From NCBI GenBank assembly GCA_044433365.1, contig JAWXTR010000041.1, positions 1 through 24,180 of the forward strand: a stretch of 24,180 nt of DNA, read 5' to 3'. The notes beneath the pieces were generated by a model. That model made no database searches, had not been told where the DNA came from, and worked only from the letters and a program-made list of their open reading frames with translations. The DNA comes from CAMQVM01 sp044433365 (GTDB lineage Bacteria; Bacteroidota; Bacteroidia; Bacteroidales; Rikenellaceae). Made by a program: the position numbers and the translations under genes. Positions 7,400 to 15,833 of this stretch are shown here, piece by piece. Numbering within the stretch: the first letter of the stretch is position 1; the number at the start of each line of letters is the position of its first letter.

Positions 7400-9016
7400 A
7401 TGGATGTTATGGCTCAAGACAAGTTGCTTTATAGAAATGAATCTATATCCTTAACCCCTAGTGCTGAACGCTATAATGAATTTACATTTAATACTGAGTC
7501 AAAGATGCTTTCTAATTATCTCTCAAACCCAGCTTTTGAGAGGGTGTTGGCCTTAGATTCTACGGTTGTAGTAAAATCATACTTAGCAGTTAACGGAGCA
7601 GGAGCAAAATTAAATGGTGACTATCTATTATCTGAAGGAAATAACTTTAAAAATTATTCTATTGATGGCTTTGGGGTGGTTAAGCTAAAGAGATATGGCA
7701 CATTGTATGGGCATGCTCAGTTTTCTCAAGGCGAGGATAAATCAATCAGTTGGAATGCAATACGTTACTCAGATATTTATTCTCCTTATATCGCAACTGA
7801 CTCATTAGGAGGTGATACTAGCTACGATTTTTACGCTTTAAAAGGAGGTTATGCCTTTAATAGAGATAAATGGTATTATGGTGTTGAAATGAGTTTTAAT
7901 GGAGAGCAAGCACATCGAATGACCGATCCTCGTTTGTTAAATATTACTTCGTGGGTTAATGCAAAGCTTGGGGTTGGATATCATACTGATCAATCGACAA
8001 CACTTTTTTCTGCTAGCTATGAACGTAACAAACAATACCAAACAATGAGTTATTGGAGACCAGGGCAGCAGGAGAGAATATTTATAACAAATGGATTTGG
8101 TCTTTACGATACTCAATACAGTTTAGTGGTAATGGGTTACTCTAGGATGTATTATATGAGTCGAGTTGATTTTAATTTGATCCACAAACAGAAGCTCGGT
8201 GACAATGTCTCAGTTTCAGCTAGCATGGGATATAACAGATATAGAGTAGCAACGGAAGAGACAAGTGTCCGCAATCTATATAATGCAACAACTAAGCTAT
8301 ATACTCCAAAGTTTGAGTTGAACATTAATGGTGGTATTATCGATTGGATAGTATATGGTGAATTTAATCATCAAACTCGTAGTGGTGAAGAGAACATATA
8401 TGAAACATATCTCTCTGATGAGGTCAACTTTGTGTATGATTTCAGATTAATATCAACTCGTTACAACTATTCAGCCAAAAATTCTGATTTATTATTGCAA
8501 ATTAAGCCTTCGTTGCGTCCAAATCTAACGTCAAAAATTTCGTTATTGTTAGGTAGTTATGGAGCTAATAGAGAAGAAAGCTATAAAACAAGAGATTATT
8601 TAGTTCAAAACAGATGGGTAGAGCCTCATGTAGGAGTTGGATATGATTTTAACAATAAAAAACATAATATCTCGACTTCTTTGATATATTCTCAGAAATA
8701 CCTATTAGATGGAGTCTATAATGTAGTAAATGAAAATGCAACTATATCATATCTCGATTTTCAACACGCATTTGCTCCTTATGCTTTCTATTCTAGTGAA
8801 TATGATAGTTTTAAGTTGTCAGTTTCATATATACGTGCTCTTTCAAAAATGTCGATTGGGACAAAAATAGAGGGAATGTTTCGTAATGGTCAACGCAATA
8901 ATGATGTTGTATATACAAATGATATTGGTTTTGAATCATCTGCATCATTAATATCAAAAACAGCTGATATATATTCTGAAAACTACGGAATGTTGTCTTT
9001 ATTTGTGTTATTTTAA
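7400..9016 (+). CDS. DUF6850-like outer-membrane beta-barrel protein; signal peptide frameshifted
   Basis: A 538-residue open frame that, without the upstream segment, begins MDVMAQDKLL, the tail of a signal peptide. The body is rich in alternating aromatic and polar residues, with long beta-strand-like runs, and ends in an aromatic residue (SLFVLF), as outer-membrane barrels do. Stretches such as SWNAIRYSDIYSPYIATDSL and KWYYGVEMSFNGEQAHRM resemble the DUF6850 family, recalled from memory as a companion of TonB-dependent receptors. It is probably cotranscribed with the receptor. The frame containing the ATG at 7348 is one indel away from restoring the signal peptide; in the present frame the protein would probably not be exported. 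Its stop overlaps the converging GH2 fragment by four bases, leaving no room for a terminator. Confidence 0.7.
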   Translation: MDVMAQDKLLYRNESISLTPSAERYNEFTFNTESKMLSNYLSNPAFERVLALDSTVVVKSYLAVNGAGAKLNGDYLLSEGNNFKNYSIDGFGVVKLKRYGTLYGHAQFSQGEDKSISWNAIRYSDIYSPYIATDSLGGDTSYDFYALKGGYAFNRDKWYYGVEMSFNGEQAHRMTDPRLLNITSWVNAKLGVGYHTDQSTTLFSASYERNKQYQTMSYWRPGQQERIFITNGFGLYDTQYSLVVMGYSRMYYMSRVDFNLIHKQKLGDNVSVSASMGYNRYRVATEETSVRNLYNATTKLYTPKFELNINGGIIDWIVYGEFNHQTRSGEENIYETYLSDEVNFVYDFRLISTRYNYSAKNSDLLLQIKPSLRPNLTSKISLLLGSYGANREESYKTRDYLVQNRWVEPHVGVGYDFNNKKHNISTSLIYSQKYLLDGVYNVVNENATISYLDFQHAFAPYAFYSSEYDSFKLSVSYIRALSKMSIGTKIEGMFRNGQRNNDVVYTNDIGFESSASLISKTADIYSENYGMLSLFVLF

Positions 9017-9291
9017 AATAATATTCCGCCAGGTAAGTAGCCTGTACAGCTCGAAAGAGTTGTTGATAGTTCGCCTTCGATAGTCCAATCGTGTGATAAG
9101 TCTACATTTCGCCATTTTGAATCGGAAAAATCGACCTCTTTTGCACTATTTTCATCGCCTAAGGTGAAAAGCCACCCCTTATTAAATTTTTGAGCATCTC
9201 CAAACGATACTTGCGCTTGTAGTTTGCTGCTACTACTTCCAAATAACAGTATTGTTAATGAAAGCAGATAGAGTAAATAAAATTTTTTCAT
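9013..9291 (-). pseudogene. Truncated GH2 glycoside hydrolase (N-terminal fragment)
   Basis: The fragment of 92 codons starts with a good signal peptide (MKKFYLLYLLSLTILLFG, cleavage near LQAQ). It then reads into the sugar-binding domain of family GH2 beta-galactosidases (FNKGWLF, VDLSHDWTIEGE, TGYLPGGI). In that family the GGI is usually followed by GWYRK; here the frame ends LF and stop. The break coincides with the last codons of the converging barrel gene, so a deletion or insertion junction lies at about 9013-9023. The catalytic TIM barrel is entirely missing. It is a different gene from the intact LacZ next to it. Confidence 0.85.
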
Positions 9292-9361
9292 AGCTTTATT
9301 TGTTTAATTTTGTACGTAATGTTGTAAATTACACCTAATTTCCTGCAATTTGGACGTAAAA

Positions 9362-9412
9362 ATTGTAGGAAATTCTAAAAATATTAATTATTTTTTAGAA
9401 TTTCCCTACAAT
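9362..9412. repeat. Hairpin of the TTCTAAAA (PAL-B-like) family
   Basis: ATTGTAGGAAATTCTAAAAA is mirrored by TTTTTAGAATTTCCCTACAA, giving arms of about 22 bases with one unpaired base. GGAAATTCTAAAA resembles the ends of PAL-B and the repeats at 3026 and 14614. It lies between the GH2 fragment and lacZ, in the upstream region of the fragment. Confidence 0.65.
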
Positions 9413-9452
9413 AGTGTGAGGTTTATCTCTGTGAACTTATTAAAGTGAACTT

Positions 9453-9503
9453 CTAAAATGAGAGTCTACCCCTAAAGTGTTGACCAGAAAGTCTCTATTT
9501 TAG
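9453..9503 (-). terminator. Hairpin overlapping the lacZ stop codon
   Basis: CTAAAATGAGAG (9453-9464) pairs with CTCTATTTTAG (9493-9503) with one mismatch; the stop codon of lacZ (9495-9497) lies in one arm. No strong run of T follows on the minus strand, so function as an intrinsic terminator is uncertain. Confidence 0.45.
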
Positions 9504-12500
9504 TTTTTTTGCAGGAGAGATAAATAGTTTGAAGCTATAATCGCCCCAAGGTACCTGATACTCTTCTAATGGAAGTCGACCCCAAGAGTTTACGCAACCA
9601 AGACCTGTTTGGTGTTTATCAACATGGATATTGGTTAGAGGACGAGCTTTAACTGCGCCACCGTGATTTTGCTCTTTGCGTGGGCTATCGTCTATATCCT
9701 CTGTTAGGCGGTCGAGAGCCGAAGCTGAGATAACATCGGTCGAAGCAAATGTTAATCCTCGACCATCTAAATCTACCACTTTAAAGTAGCGAAGGTCGGT
9801 GCGGTTGCCTGTCTCTTGTGGGCGGATATATGGATAGTACATATCTTCCACCTTTTCATGATATTTACCGATAAATGCGCTATTGTTTCTATCAGAGTAG
9901 TTTTCTACGCCTCCACGACCATAATACTCAACGATATCAAACATTTGTGGCATTGTAAGCTCCATACCATAGCGGAAAAGATTTGGAGTTTCGCTAGCCG
10001 ATGGGTTAACTTTCAGATTTTCGTTAAGCTCGATTGCTCCATCGCCATTGATAAGATAGCTGATAGTAAGAGTTGCATCTACGCTCTCCATTTCGTAATC
10101 TACATTAACAAGTACATTATCACCGCTCTCAGAGGCTTTAATCTCTTTAACTTTTAGACCTGGATTTTTCCAAGGACCATACTTATTTTGCAGCCCAGCA
10201 CCAAAATCGTTGTCGGTTGGTGCACGCCAGAAGCTAGGGCGAATAGTGTAGCCACTCTCTAGCATATCTACACCGTCAACTTGATATAAATCTATTAAAC
10301 CACTGCGTTTGTCGATGTCAATTTTTACACCATTACCAAAAACATTAACCACCTCTACATTATTATCCTTAAATGTAGCTTTGTGAGCCGAAGTAACTAG
10401 CTCGGTTGGGTAGCTATCATACTCTTTTACTACCATTTGGTTACGAGCGAGTAGAGTAGAGGCTGGAATGCCTTTTACAGCCGATTTTGTCTCAAATGCA
10501 ACGTTTAGAAGAAGCTCTTTTGCAGTGCAATCACTCTCTAAAGTGTAGCCGAGTGAAATTTGAGATTTTGCTTGTGGAGCAACTTTAAGGCTTTCGATAT
10601 TTCCGCTCTTAATTGCTACACCATCGGCAAGTAGAGTCCACTGCATGCGGTAGTTAGACAAATCTTCAAAGAAGTTTTCGTTGTAAACCTCAACTTTTCC
10701 ATTTTTAATATCTATAGGTGTAGTCCAAATATTTTGGTAGTAGAATGCCACTTCGTCCATGTGTGGATTAGGTACTCTATCTGGTGAGATTAGACCATTG
10801 TTTTGGAAATTGTTGTCAGAAGTTAGGTTTTTACCATAATCACCGCCATAAGTGTAGATAATTGAGCCATCTGCGAGACGTTCACGTAGGCTTTGGTCTA
10901 CGTAATCCCAGATAAAACCACCTTGAAGTTTAGGATATTTGCGAATTAAATCCCAATACTCTTTAAATCCACCTTGGCTGTTACCCATAGCGTGAGCATA
11001 TTCACACTGAATAAGTGGGCGTTTATCGTCGCTTTTAGCATGCTCTTCCATACGGTCATAGTTTGCATACATAGGGCAGAAAACATCGGTCTGGTCATAT
11101 AAACGTGCCTGTTCGTACTGAACTGGACGAGATGGATCGACCTCTTTTACATAGTTGTAGCCATCAATAAAGTTTTGACCAAAACCAGCCTCGTTACCTA
11201 GCGACCAGAATATTACAGCTGGGTGGTTGCGGTCACGTGCCACAGCTCTACTAATGCGCTCTAGGTGCATTTTGTTGTAGCTAGCATTTGCAGCAAGAGT
11301 AGCCTCTTTGTAACCCATACCGTGCGACTCGATGTTAGCCTCAGCCACCATATATATACCATATTCATCGCAAAGTGAATACCACATAGGGTCGTTTGGA
11401 TAGTGACAAGTACGTACTGCATTGATATTGTTTTGCTTCATAATCTCAATATCTTGAATCATACGCTCACGTGTTACTACATAACCTGTAAGTGGGTCAA
11501 GTTCGTGACGATCAGCACCTTTTATAAGAACTGGTGCGCCATTAACCAAAATATTGCCATCTACCTGTTCGATTTTTCTAAAACCAACCTTTTGAGGTAT
11601 GCTTTCCACCACTTTGCCGCTCTCATCTTTTAGTGTTGCAGTAAGAAGATATAGGTTTGGAGCCTCAGCCGACCACTTTTTAGGGTTTGTAGTCTTAACA
11701 GTAGCCGATAGTTTTTCGCCAGTTACTGCTACTGTTGTAGAGCTTATTTTTTCGCCTTTTAGAGTAGAAAGAGTAAGTTCAACGCTACCTTTTGCACCCT
11801 CCGACATATCAAGCACAACATCTAACCAACCATTTTTATACGATTTGTCTAAATCTGGGGTGATATGAATATCGTCGATACGATTTTCTGAGCGAGCATA
11901 CATATACACACTACGACCTATACCCGAATAACGCCAAAAATCTTGATCTTCGAGATATGTACCATCGCACCAGCGGAAAATTTGGAAAGCTACTGTGTTT
12001 TCACCAGATTTAAGGTATGGAGATACATCAAATTCTGCTCCAAGCTTGCTATCTTCGCTATAACCTACAAATTTGCCATTTACCCAAACATATAGGTTTG
12101 AGGTTGCTGAACCAACGTGTAAAAATACATCTTTTCCATCCCAAGAGGGGTCGATAGTGATTGTGCGGCGGTATGAACCTACGTAGTTATCGTCAGTTGG
12201 TACGTTTGGTGGGTCGTTTTTAAAGGTGTTGCGCCATGGATAGCCCACGTTAGTGTATTGTGGATAGCCATAGCCATTAATCTCCCAAAGAGCAGGCACC
12301 TGTAGAGTGTCCCACGCTTTATCGTTATAGCCTACCTCAAAAAAGTCGGTTGGTCGAGATTCAACATTTGGCGCAAAGCTAAATTTCCATAATCCATCAA
12401 GCGACATATAATCTGCTGCCGTTTTACATCCTTTAACTGCATCTTCTAGCGAGTTAAAAGCAGTGTAGTTGGTGTGCATAGGAGCACGGTTTACCTCATT

Positions 12501-12599
12501 TACATTAGGATCTTTCCATTCCGTAAAGCTCTGTGCAGCTGCTGTTGATGCTATACACGAAAGAGCGGTAAAGGTTAAAAATTTTCTAAAGTTTATCAT
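9495..12599 (-). CDS. lacZ: Beta-galactosidase, GH2, LacZ-type with Bgal_small domain
   Basis: A 1034-residue exported enzyme that hydrolyses terminal beta-galactosides. Start chosen at the ATG at 12599, giving a clean signal peptide (MINFRKFLTFTALSCIA, cleavage near AAAQ); the open frame extends 28 codons further up but those codons cover the promoter region. Domain order: jelly-roll sugar-binding (about 65-235), Ig-like (240-345), TIM barrel (345-640), second Ig-like and C-terminal Bgal_small_N (from about 765, ending near FKLFISPAKKLK). The acid/base E470 in WSLGNEAGFG and nucleophile E533 in LIQCEYAHAMGN are both present. Length matches the large LacZ class. A TAACTTTG element at 12681 suggests its own promoter. 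It neighbours sulfatases, so the substrate may be an oligosaccharide from a sulfated galactan, but lactose-type substrates are possible. Confidence 0.93.
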   Translation of the reverse strand: MINFRKFLTFTALSCIASTAAAQSFTEWKDPNVNEVNRAPMHTNYTAFNSLEDAVKGCKTAADYMSLDGLWKFSFAPNVESRPTDFFEVGYNDKAWDTLQVPALWEINGYGYPQYTNVGYPWRNTFKNDPPNVPTDDNYVGSYRRTITIDPSWDGKDVFLHVGSATSNLYVWVNGKFVGYSEDSKLGAEFDVSPYLKSGENTVAFQIFRWCDGTYLEDQDFWRYSGIGRSVYMYARSENRIDDIHITPDLDKSYKNGWLDVVLDMSEGAKGSVELTLSTLKGEKISSTTVAVTGEKLSATVKTTNPKKWSAEAPNLYLLTATLKDESGKVVESIPQKVGFRKIEQVDGNILVNGAPVLIKGADRHELDPLTGYVVTRERMIQDIEIMKQNNINAVRTCHYPNDPMWYSLCDEYGIYMVAEANIESHGMGYKEATLAANASYNKMHLERISRAVARDRNHPAVIFWSLGNEAGFGQNFIDGYNYVKEVDPSRPVQYEQARLYDQTDVFCPMYANYDRMEEHAKSDDKRPLIQCEYAHAMGNSQGGFKEYWDLIRKYPKLQGGFIWDYVDQSLRERLADGSIIYTYGGDYGKNLTSDNNFQNNGLISPDRVPNPHMDEVAFYYQNIWTTPIDIKNGKVEVYNENFFEDLSNYRMQWTLLADGVAIKSGNIESLKVAPQAKSQISLGYTLESDCTAKELLLNVAFETKSAVKGIPASTLLARNQMVVKEYDSYPTELVTSAHKATFKDNNVEVVNVFGNGVKIDIDKRSGLIDLYQVDGVDMLESGYTIRPSFWRAPTDNDFGAGLQNKYGPWKNPGLKVKEIKASESGDNVLVNVDYEMESVDATLTISYLINGDGAIELNENLKVNPSASETPNLFRYGMELTMPQMFDIVEYYGRGGVENYSDRNNSAFIGKYHEKVEDMYYPYIRPQETGNRTDLRYFKVVDLDGRGLTFASTDVISASALDRLTEDIDDSPRKEQNHGGAVKARPLTNIHVDKHQTGLGCVNSWGRLPLEEYQVPWGDYSFKLFISPAKKLK

Positions 12600-12680
12600 A
12601 CTAGTAAAGTTATAGATTTTACGATTTTTATGTTTTGTGATTTCAAAATTTTGCTTTATTTGTGGAAAATATACTTTTTG

Positions 12681-12713
12681 CAAAGTTAATGTAAATATTT
12701 GATAATTTTACAA
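12681..12713 (-). promoter_or_regulatory. Putative lacZ promoter, TAACTTTG
   Basis: On the minus strand TAACTTTG (12681-12688) fits the Bacteroidota -7 element TAnnTTTG. A TTG at 12711-12713 lies 22 bases upstream, slightly longer than the usual 19-21. It lies 82 bases before the chosen lacZ start. Confidence 0.55.
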
Positions 12714-12720
12714 TTTACCT

Positions 12721-14310
12721 TTAATCAATCGTAACCTTTGAACCCCACCAATTATCGTTAGGTTTAAAGTTTTTGTCGAGCATTTTTAATCTTTCGTCTT
12801 CTCTAAATTGAATAACTTTTGTTCGATAACCCTCTTTTACTTTATTCTCTTCGATAGGGTTATATTTCATATCAGCAACAGGTAATTTAGCATTTGTCTC
12901 TTTTAAAAAGGATAAAATTTCGCCTTTAAGCTCCTCAACTTTTTCAGGATATTGAATATTTAACGGTTCGTGTTCTGAAATATCAATTGCAAGATTGTAA
13001 AGCTCACATCTTAAATCTTCGTGGTAGTATATAAGTTTCCAATCTCCACTGCGCACAATAGTCGATGGTTCACCACCTTGGTTTCCGTAGTGTGGGTAGT
13101 GCCAAAATAGGCTACGCTCACCGATTTTTCCTCCATCTAAAAGAGGAGTAATATCTACCCCGTCCAATTTTACATCCGATGGAATATCTATATCGAGATA
13201 TTTTGCAATTGTAGGATAGAAATCAATACCGTTTACTGGAGTAGAACATTTCTCACTGTTGCTACTCATCTCAGGGGTTTTAATAACTAATGGTACACGT
13301 ATTCCTCCCTCCCATTGACGACCTTTGCCGCCACGAAGAGGTAGAAGCGATGTAGAGAAAGCATCACCAGAGGATACACCGCCATTATCGCTAGTAAACA
13401 CAATCATAGTTTCGTCCATTAATCCTTTTGCTTCAAGATGGTCGAGCACAACCCCCACAGCATCGTCCATCTGCTTTACAAGTCCAGCATATACTGGATT
13501 ATCTTGAGTTTGGCGCACAGGGAGGGTTCTATCTATTATATATCCACTCTCGGCAATGCCCATTTTTTCGGCTTTATCACGAAAATATTGCCAATTTTCC
13601 TCGGTAGTTTCGATTCCACCGTGCACAGCATAGAAAGCAAGGTATGCAAAGAATGGTTTTTTACCATTTTTATCAATAAAATCTACAGTTTCGTTTGCAA
13701 GTCGCATCGAAAGGTTTTCGCCATCTTCGCCATTTTCTAATCTAGGATTAATATATGGTGCAAAATAGCCCCCTTTAGGACTTCCACTTGCCCAACCACC
13801 TTTGTTTATATCAAATCCGTTATATTCGGGCCACTCGTTTTCATTTTCGCCAAGGTGCCATTTTCCTGCTATAAAAGTGGTGAATCTATTCTGTTGCAAA
13901 AGCTCTGGAAGTAGTAGGAAGTCGCTACTAATAGCCCACTCATAGGGTGCAGGAAGCACTTTTGAGTGACGATTCATCTCACGCCAATCTTCTCCCGATT
14001 TTTCTCCAATCCAGTTTGTTATTCCATGGTTTGCTGGGTATAATCCCGACATTATCGAGCCACGAGAGGGGCTTGAAACTTGGCAAGCAGCATAAGCATC
14101 GGTAAATACCATACCAGCATCGGCAAGCTTGTCGATATTGGGAGTTTCATAATATTTGCTACCCATAAAACCTAAATCCATCCATCCCAAATCGTCGACA
14201 AGAATAAATAGCACATTTTTAGCCTTATTTGCTGCATGTATCTCTTGCGCTCCAAATGGAAGTAGCATAATTGAGAGACTAGAGAAAAGTAGTTTGTCAG
14301 TAAATTTCAT
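12721..14310 (-). CDS. Exported sulfatase, family S1, Ser-type
   Basis: A 529-residue sulfatase with a signal peptide (MKFTDKLLFSSLSIMLLPFG, cleavage near IHAA). The calcium-binding aspartates appear in ILVDDLG (D39, D40). The maturation motif is SSPSR (79-83), so S79 would be converted to formylglycine by an anaerobic radical-SAM maturase, which is not in this window. GKWHLG and TSDNGG motifs further along support the fold. It removes sulfate esters, probably from a glycan. Overall it resembles the S1_16-type exo-sulfatases, but I cannot fix the subfamily or the ester position. It lies upstream of lacZ on the same strand, 121 bases away, with a separate promoter likely for lacZ. Confidence 0.92.
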   Translation of the reverse strand: MKFTDKLLFSSLSIMLLPFGAQEIHAANKAKNVLFILVDDLGWMDLGFMGSKYYETPNIDKLADAGMVFTDAYAACQVSSPSRGSIMSGLYPANHGITNWIGEKSGEDWREMNRHSKVLPAPYEWAISSDFLLLPELLQQNRFTTFIAGKWHLGENENEWPEYNGFDINKGGWASGSPKGGYFAPYINPRLENGEDGENLSMRLANETVDFIDKNGKKPFFAYLAFYAVHGGIETTEENWQYFRDKAEKMGIAESGYIIDRTLPVRQTQDNPVYAGLVKQMDDAVGVVLDHLEAKGLMDETMIVFTSDNGGVSSGDAFSTSLLPLRGGKGRQWEGGIRVPLVIKTPEMSSNSEKCSTPVNGIDFYPTIAKYLDIDIPSDVKLDGVDITPLLDGGKIGERSLFWHYPHYGNQGGEPSTIVRSGDWKLIYYHEDLRCELYNLAIDISEHEPLNIQYPEKVEELKGEILSFLKETNAKLPVADMKYNPIEENKVKEGYRTKVIQFREDERLKMLDKNFKPNDNWWGSKVTID

Positions 14311-14653
14311 ATTAGTAAATTTTATTAGTAAAAATATCTACAAAGATACTAAGATTATTGTTTAAATTATATGGTAAATTATTCAAAAACTATTAAAATT
14401 TATTCAAAAATAGTAAATTTGGTTTTGTTTTAAAGGTTGATATAATAATGGACTAAAATTTTAGAGCTTAAATTCTTTCTGGATTTAAAATAAATCTATT
14501 AAAATTCACAATTTATCCTCCCCCCTTTAAAATAATTTAGTTGCACTATTTTATTTTTTTTATTAATTTTACAATTTATTTCAAAAAACATTTATTAGGG
14601 TTTAGTTAGCTCAGAAAGTCAGATTTTAGAAATTCCTATAATACATTAAGGTC
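14311..14653. other. AT-rich spacer with one promoter element and one repeat fragment
   Basis: On the minus strand, TATCTTTG (14341-14348) matches TAnnTTTG 30 bases before the sulfatase start, though no TTG lies at the right distance. On the plus strand TAAATTTG (14414-14421) also matches but is 230 bases from the vWA gene and lacks a TTG. A repeat fragment is at 14614-14640. Nothing else is recognised; no 5' end of a group II intron is visible here. Confidence 0.5.
14614..14640 (-). repeat. PAL-B-type repeat end, inverted copy of 3026-3053
   Basis: On the minus strand this reads TATAGGAATTTCTAAAATCT followed by GACTTTC, differing from 3026-3053 at only a few bases. It ends 13 bases before the vWA start codon. 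Confidence 0.65.
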
Positions 14654-15247
14654 ATGATAATAGAACGATGTGATAATAATAGCAATAAGACAAAAACAGC
14701 TAAGATAGAGCATAAAGACATACATCTTTTTTTGATAATAGACACATCTATGAGTATTGGAGAGAGTGGGATAACTACTACAGTTCATCTAATTTCTCAA
14801 ATAATCGATCGGCTAAAAAAAATAGAAGAGGAGTGTTTGGGATGCCATATATATATTTATGATATCGTATATTCTAATTATGCTAATTGGGTGGGGCATA
14901 CTATTCCAACTCCTGTTAAGATATATTCTCTTCCCGAACTTACAGCAGCAGGTTTATCAAATATTGGAAGTGCTTTATCGCTAATGAGTAGTGAGCTTAA
15001 AAAAATAGAACAGAAAGATAAAAAAATTTACTTTTTCATTAACGATGGAAATATAACAGACAATGAATCAGATAGAATAAATGAGATATATAATTATAAA
15101 AATAGTGAAGGATTCTCAATATTGATAGGGCATAATGATAAAATCACGTCGTGGGATGCCATTAAATTGGTTCGCAATATCGACAATGTATACTACACAA
15201 CAGAGTTAAACACCCTTATGGAAAGATTTAAGCGACTGTTACAGTAA
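14654..15247 (+). CDS. Small TerY-like von Willebrand factor A domain protein
   Basis: A 197-residue single-domain protein with no signal peptide, so cytosolic. The metal-ion-dependent adhesion site is visible: DTSMS (D30, S32, S34), a later GLSNIGSAL segment where TerY-type proteins carry a Thr/Ser ligand, and FFINDG for the last acidic position. The layout (hydrophobic strand, DxSxS, LPELTAAGLSNIGSAL, then IYFFINDGNITDNE) is like TerY-class vWA proteins, which often act with a phosphatase and kinase in signalling triads. No such partners are present here. AAGG lies just before the ATG. A group II intron-like RNA end begins 18 bases after the stop. Function unknown. Confidence 0.8.
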   Translation: MIIERCDNNSNKTKTAKIEHKDIHLFLIIDTSMSIGESGITTTVHLISQIIDRLKKIEEECLGCHIYIYDIVYSNYANWVGHTIPTPVKIYSLPELTAAGLSNIGSALSLMSSELKKIEQKDKKIYFFINDGNITDNESDRINEIYNYKNSEGFSILIGHNDKITSWDAIKLVRNIDNVYYTTELNTLMERFKRLLQ

Positions 15248-15264
15248 GTATTATCGTAATTAAA

Positions 15265-15342
15265 GAACCGCCACGTGCCCAGCGGCATGCGTGGTGGTGT
15301 GAGAGGTCGGTGAGGGAAATAATCCCTCACCTCTTACTCGAT
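15265..15342 (+). ncRNA. Group II intron 3' end (domains V and VI), remnant
   Basis: GAACCGCCACG (15265-15275) pairs with CGTGGTGG further on, enclosing a two-base bulge on the 3' side, a four-base upper stem (TGCC/GGCA) and a CAGC loop, about 35 bases in all, the size and shape of domain V. GAGAGGTCG then a GTGAGGG/CCCTCAC stem (15310-15330) and CTTACTCGAT follow, as in domain VI with its branch-point A. From memory, intron ends after group II reverse transcriptases read GAACCGCCGTA, GTACGGTGGTGTGAGAGG and TACTCGAT, so the base-paired changes here look compensatory. No reverse transcriptase or 5' intron domains are visible. Confidence 0.7.
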
Positions 15343-15367
15343 TAAAATAGGTGCTTTTGAGTCACCT
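15343..15367 (-). terminator. Likely terminator of the flavodoxin-DUF2023 unit
   Basis: On the minus strand AGGTG (15367-15363) pairs with CACCT (15353-15349), followed by ATTTTAAT, 24 bases beyond the DUF2023 stop. The stem is short, so the call is tentative. Confidence 0.45.
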
Positions 15368-15391
15368 CAAAACAGCAGTAGGTTATAGTCT

Positions 15392-15787
15392 TTATACGAT
15401 TTTACGAAAGCAGCTATTTTCTGTCGAAATTGATTCAGAAGGCTCTTCTGTAATTACAAAAGGTTTATTTAGCGTACTATTACGTTTTAGGTATCGGCTA
15501 CATTGCGCCAATCTATCATATCCAAGCATAATACCTAAGATAAAATCTTGCTCTACAGATAGTTCGTTTAGTGGGATATTCCCAAATGAACGCACAACAT
15601 CTACACACTCTTTTTTCCCGAAAAAAATGTTTATATTTCCATTTGAAAGCTCTGTTGTCATATACACAATATTATATCTGTTGAGCTTTTTCTCGGCTTG
15701 TTCTCTTTTCGAACCATTCATAGTGTGTAATACTAAGTGACGTAGACCCTTTTGATATTCATATATGTGATGAGATAGAACTTGCAT
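15392..15787 (-). CDS. DUF2023 family protein, flavodoxin-associated
   Basis: A 131-residue small soluble protein starting MQVLSHHIYEYQKGLRHLVL, which matches the start of DUF2023 proteins as I recall them. This family is found next to flavodoxin genes in Bacteroidales, and here it directly follows the flavodoxin gene on the same strand. Start chosen at ATG 15787; an in-frame TTG at 15808 would add seven residues, but it falls inside a PAL-C repeat and is unlikely. The last 20 residues (EEPSESISTENSCFRKIV region) look disordered. No catalytic motif is visible; a role as partner or regulator of flavodoxin is inference from context. Confidence 0.8.
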   Translation of the reverse strand: MQVLSHHIYEYQKGLRHLVLHTMNGSKREQAEKKLNRYNIVYMTTELSNGNINIFFGKKECVDVVRSFGNIPLNELSVEQDFILGIMLGYDRLAQCSRYLKRNSTLNKPFVITEEPSESISTENSCFRKIV

Positions 15788-15804
15788 ATTGTTAGGATTA
15801 AGTA

Positions 15805-15823
15805 TCAATAAAGGTTTGAAAAA
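15805..15823 (+). repeat. PAL-C core between flavodoxin and DUF2023 genes
   Basis: CAATAAAGGTTTGAAAAAAA lies within the 46-base gap between the flavodoxin stop (15834) and the DUF2023 start (15787). Only one arm is seen. Unlike the other copies it sits inside a probable transcription unit. Confidence 0.6.
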
Positions 15824-15833
15824 AAGTTGTTTT

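Noticed and set aside
9816..11868. Open frames on the plus strand opposite lacZ (113, 76 and 89 codons)
   Set aside because: They lie fully antisense to a well-supported GH2 gene, have no signals of their own and no recognisable protein features.
12600..12683. Upstream 28-codon extension of lacZ
   Set aside because: It would displace the signal peptide from the N-terminus and cover the region downstream of the TAACTTTG promoter element.
15351..15740. 129-codon plus-strand frame opposite DUF2023
   Set aside because: DUF2023 on the minus strand is supported by its N-terminal sequence and flavodoxin context; this frame is its antisense.
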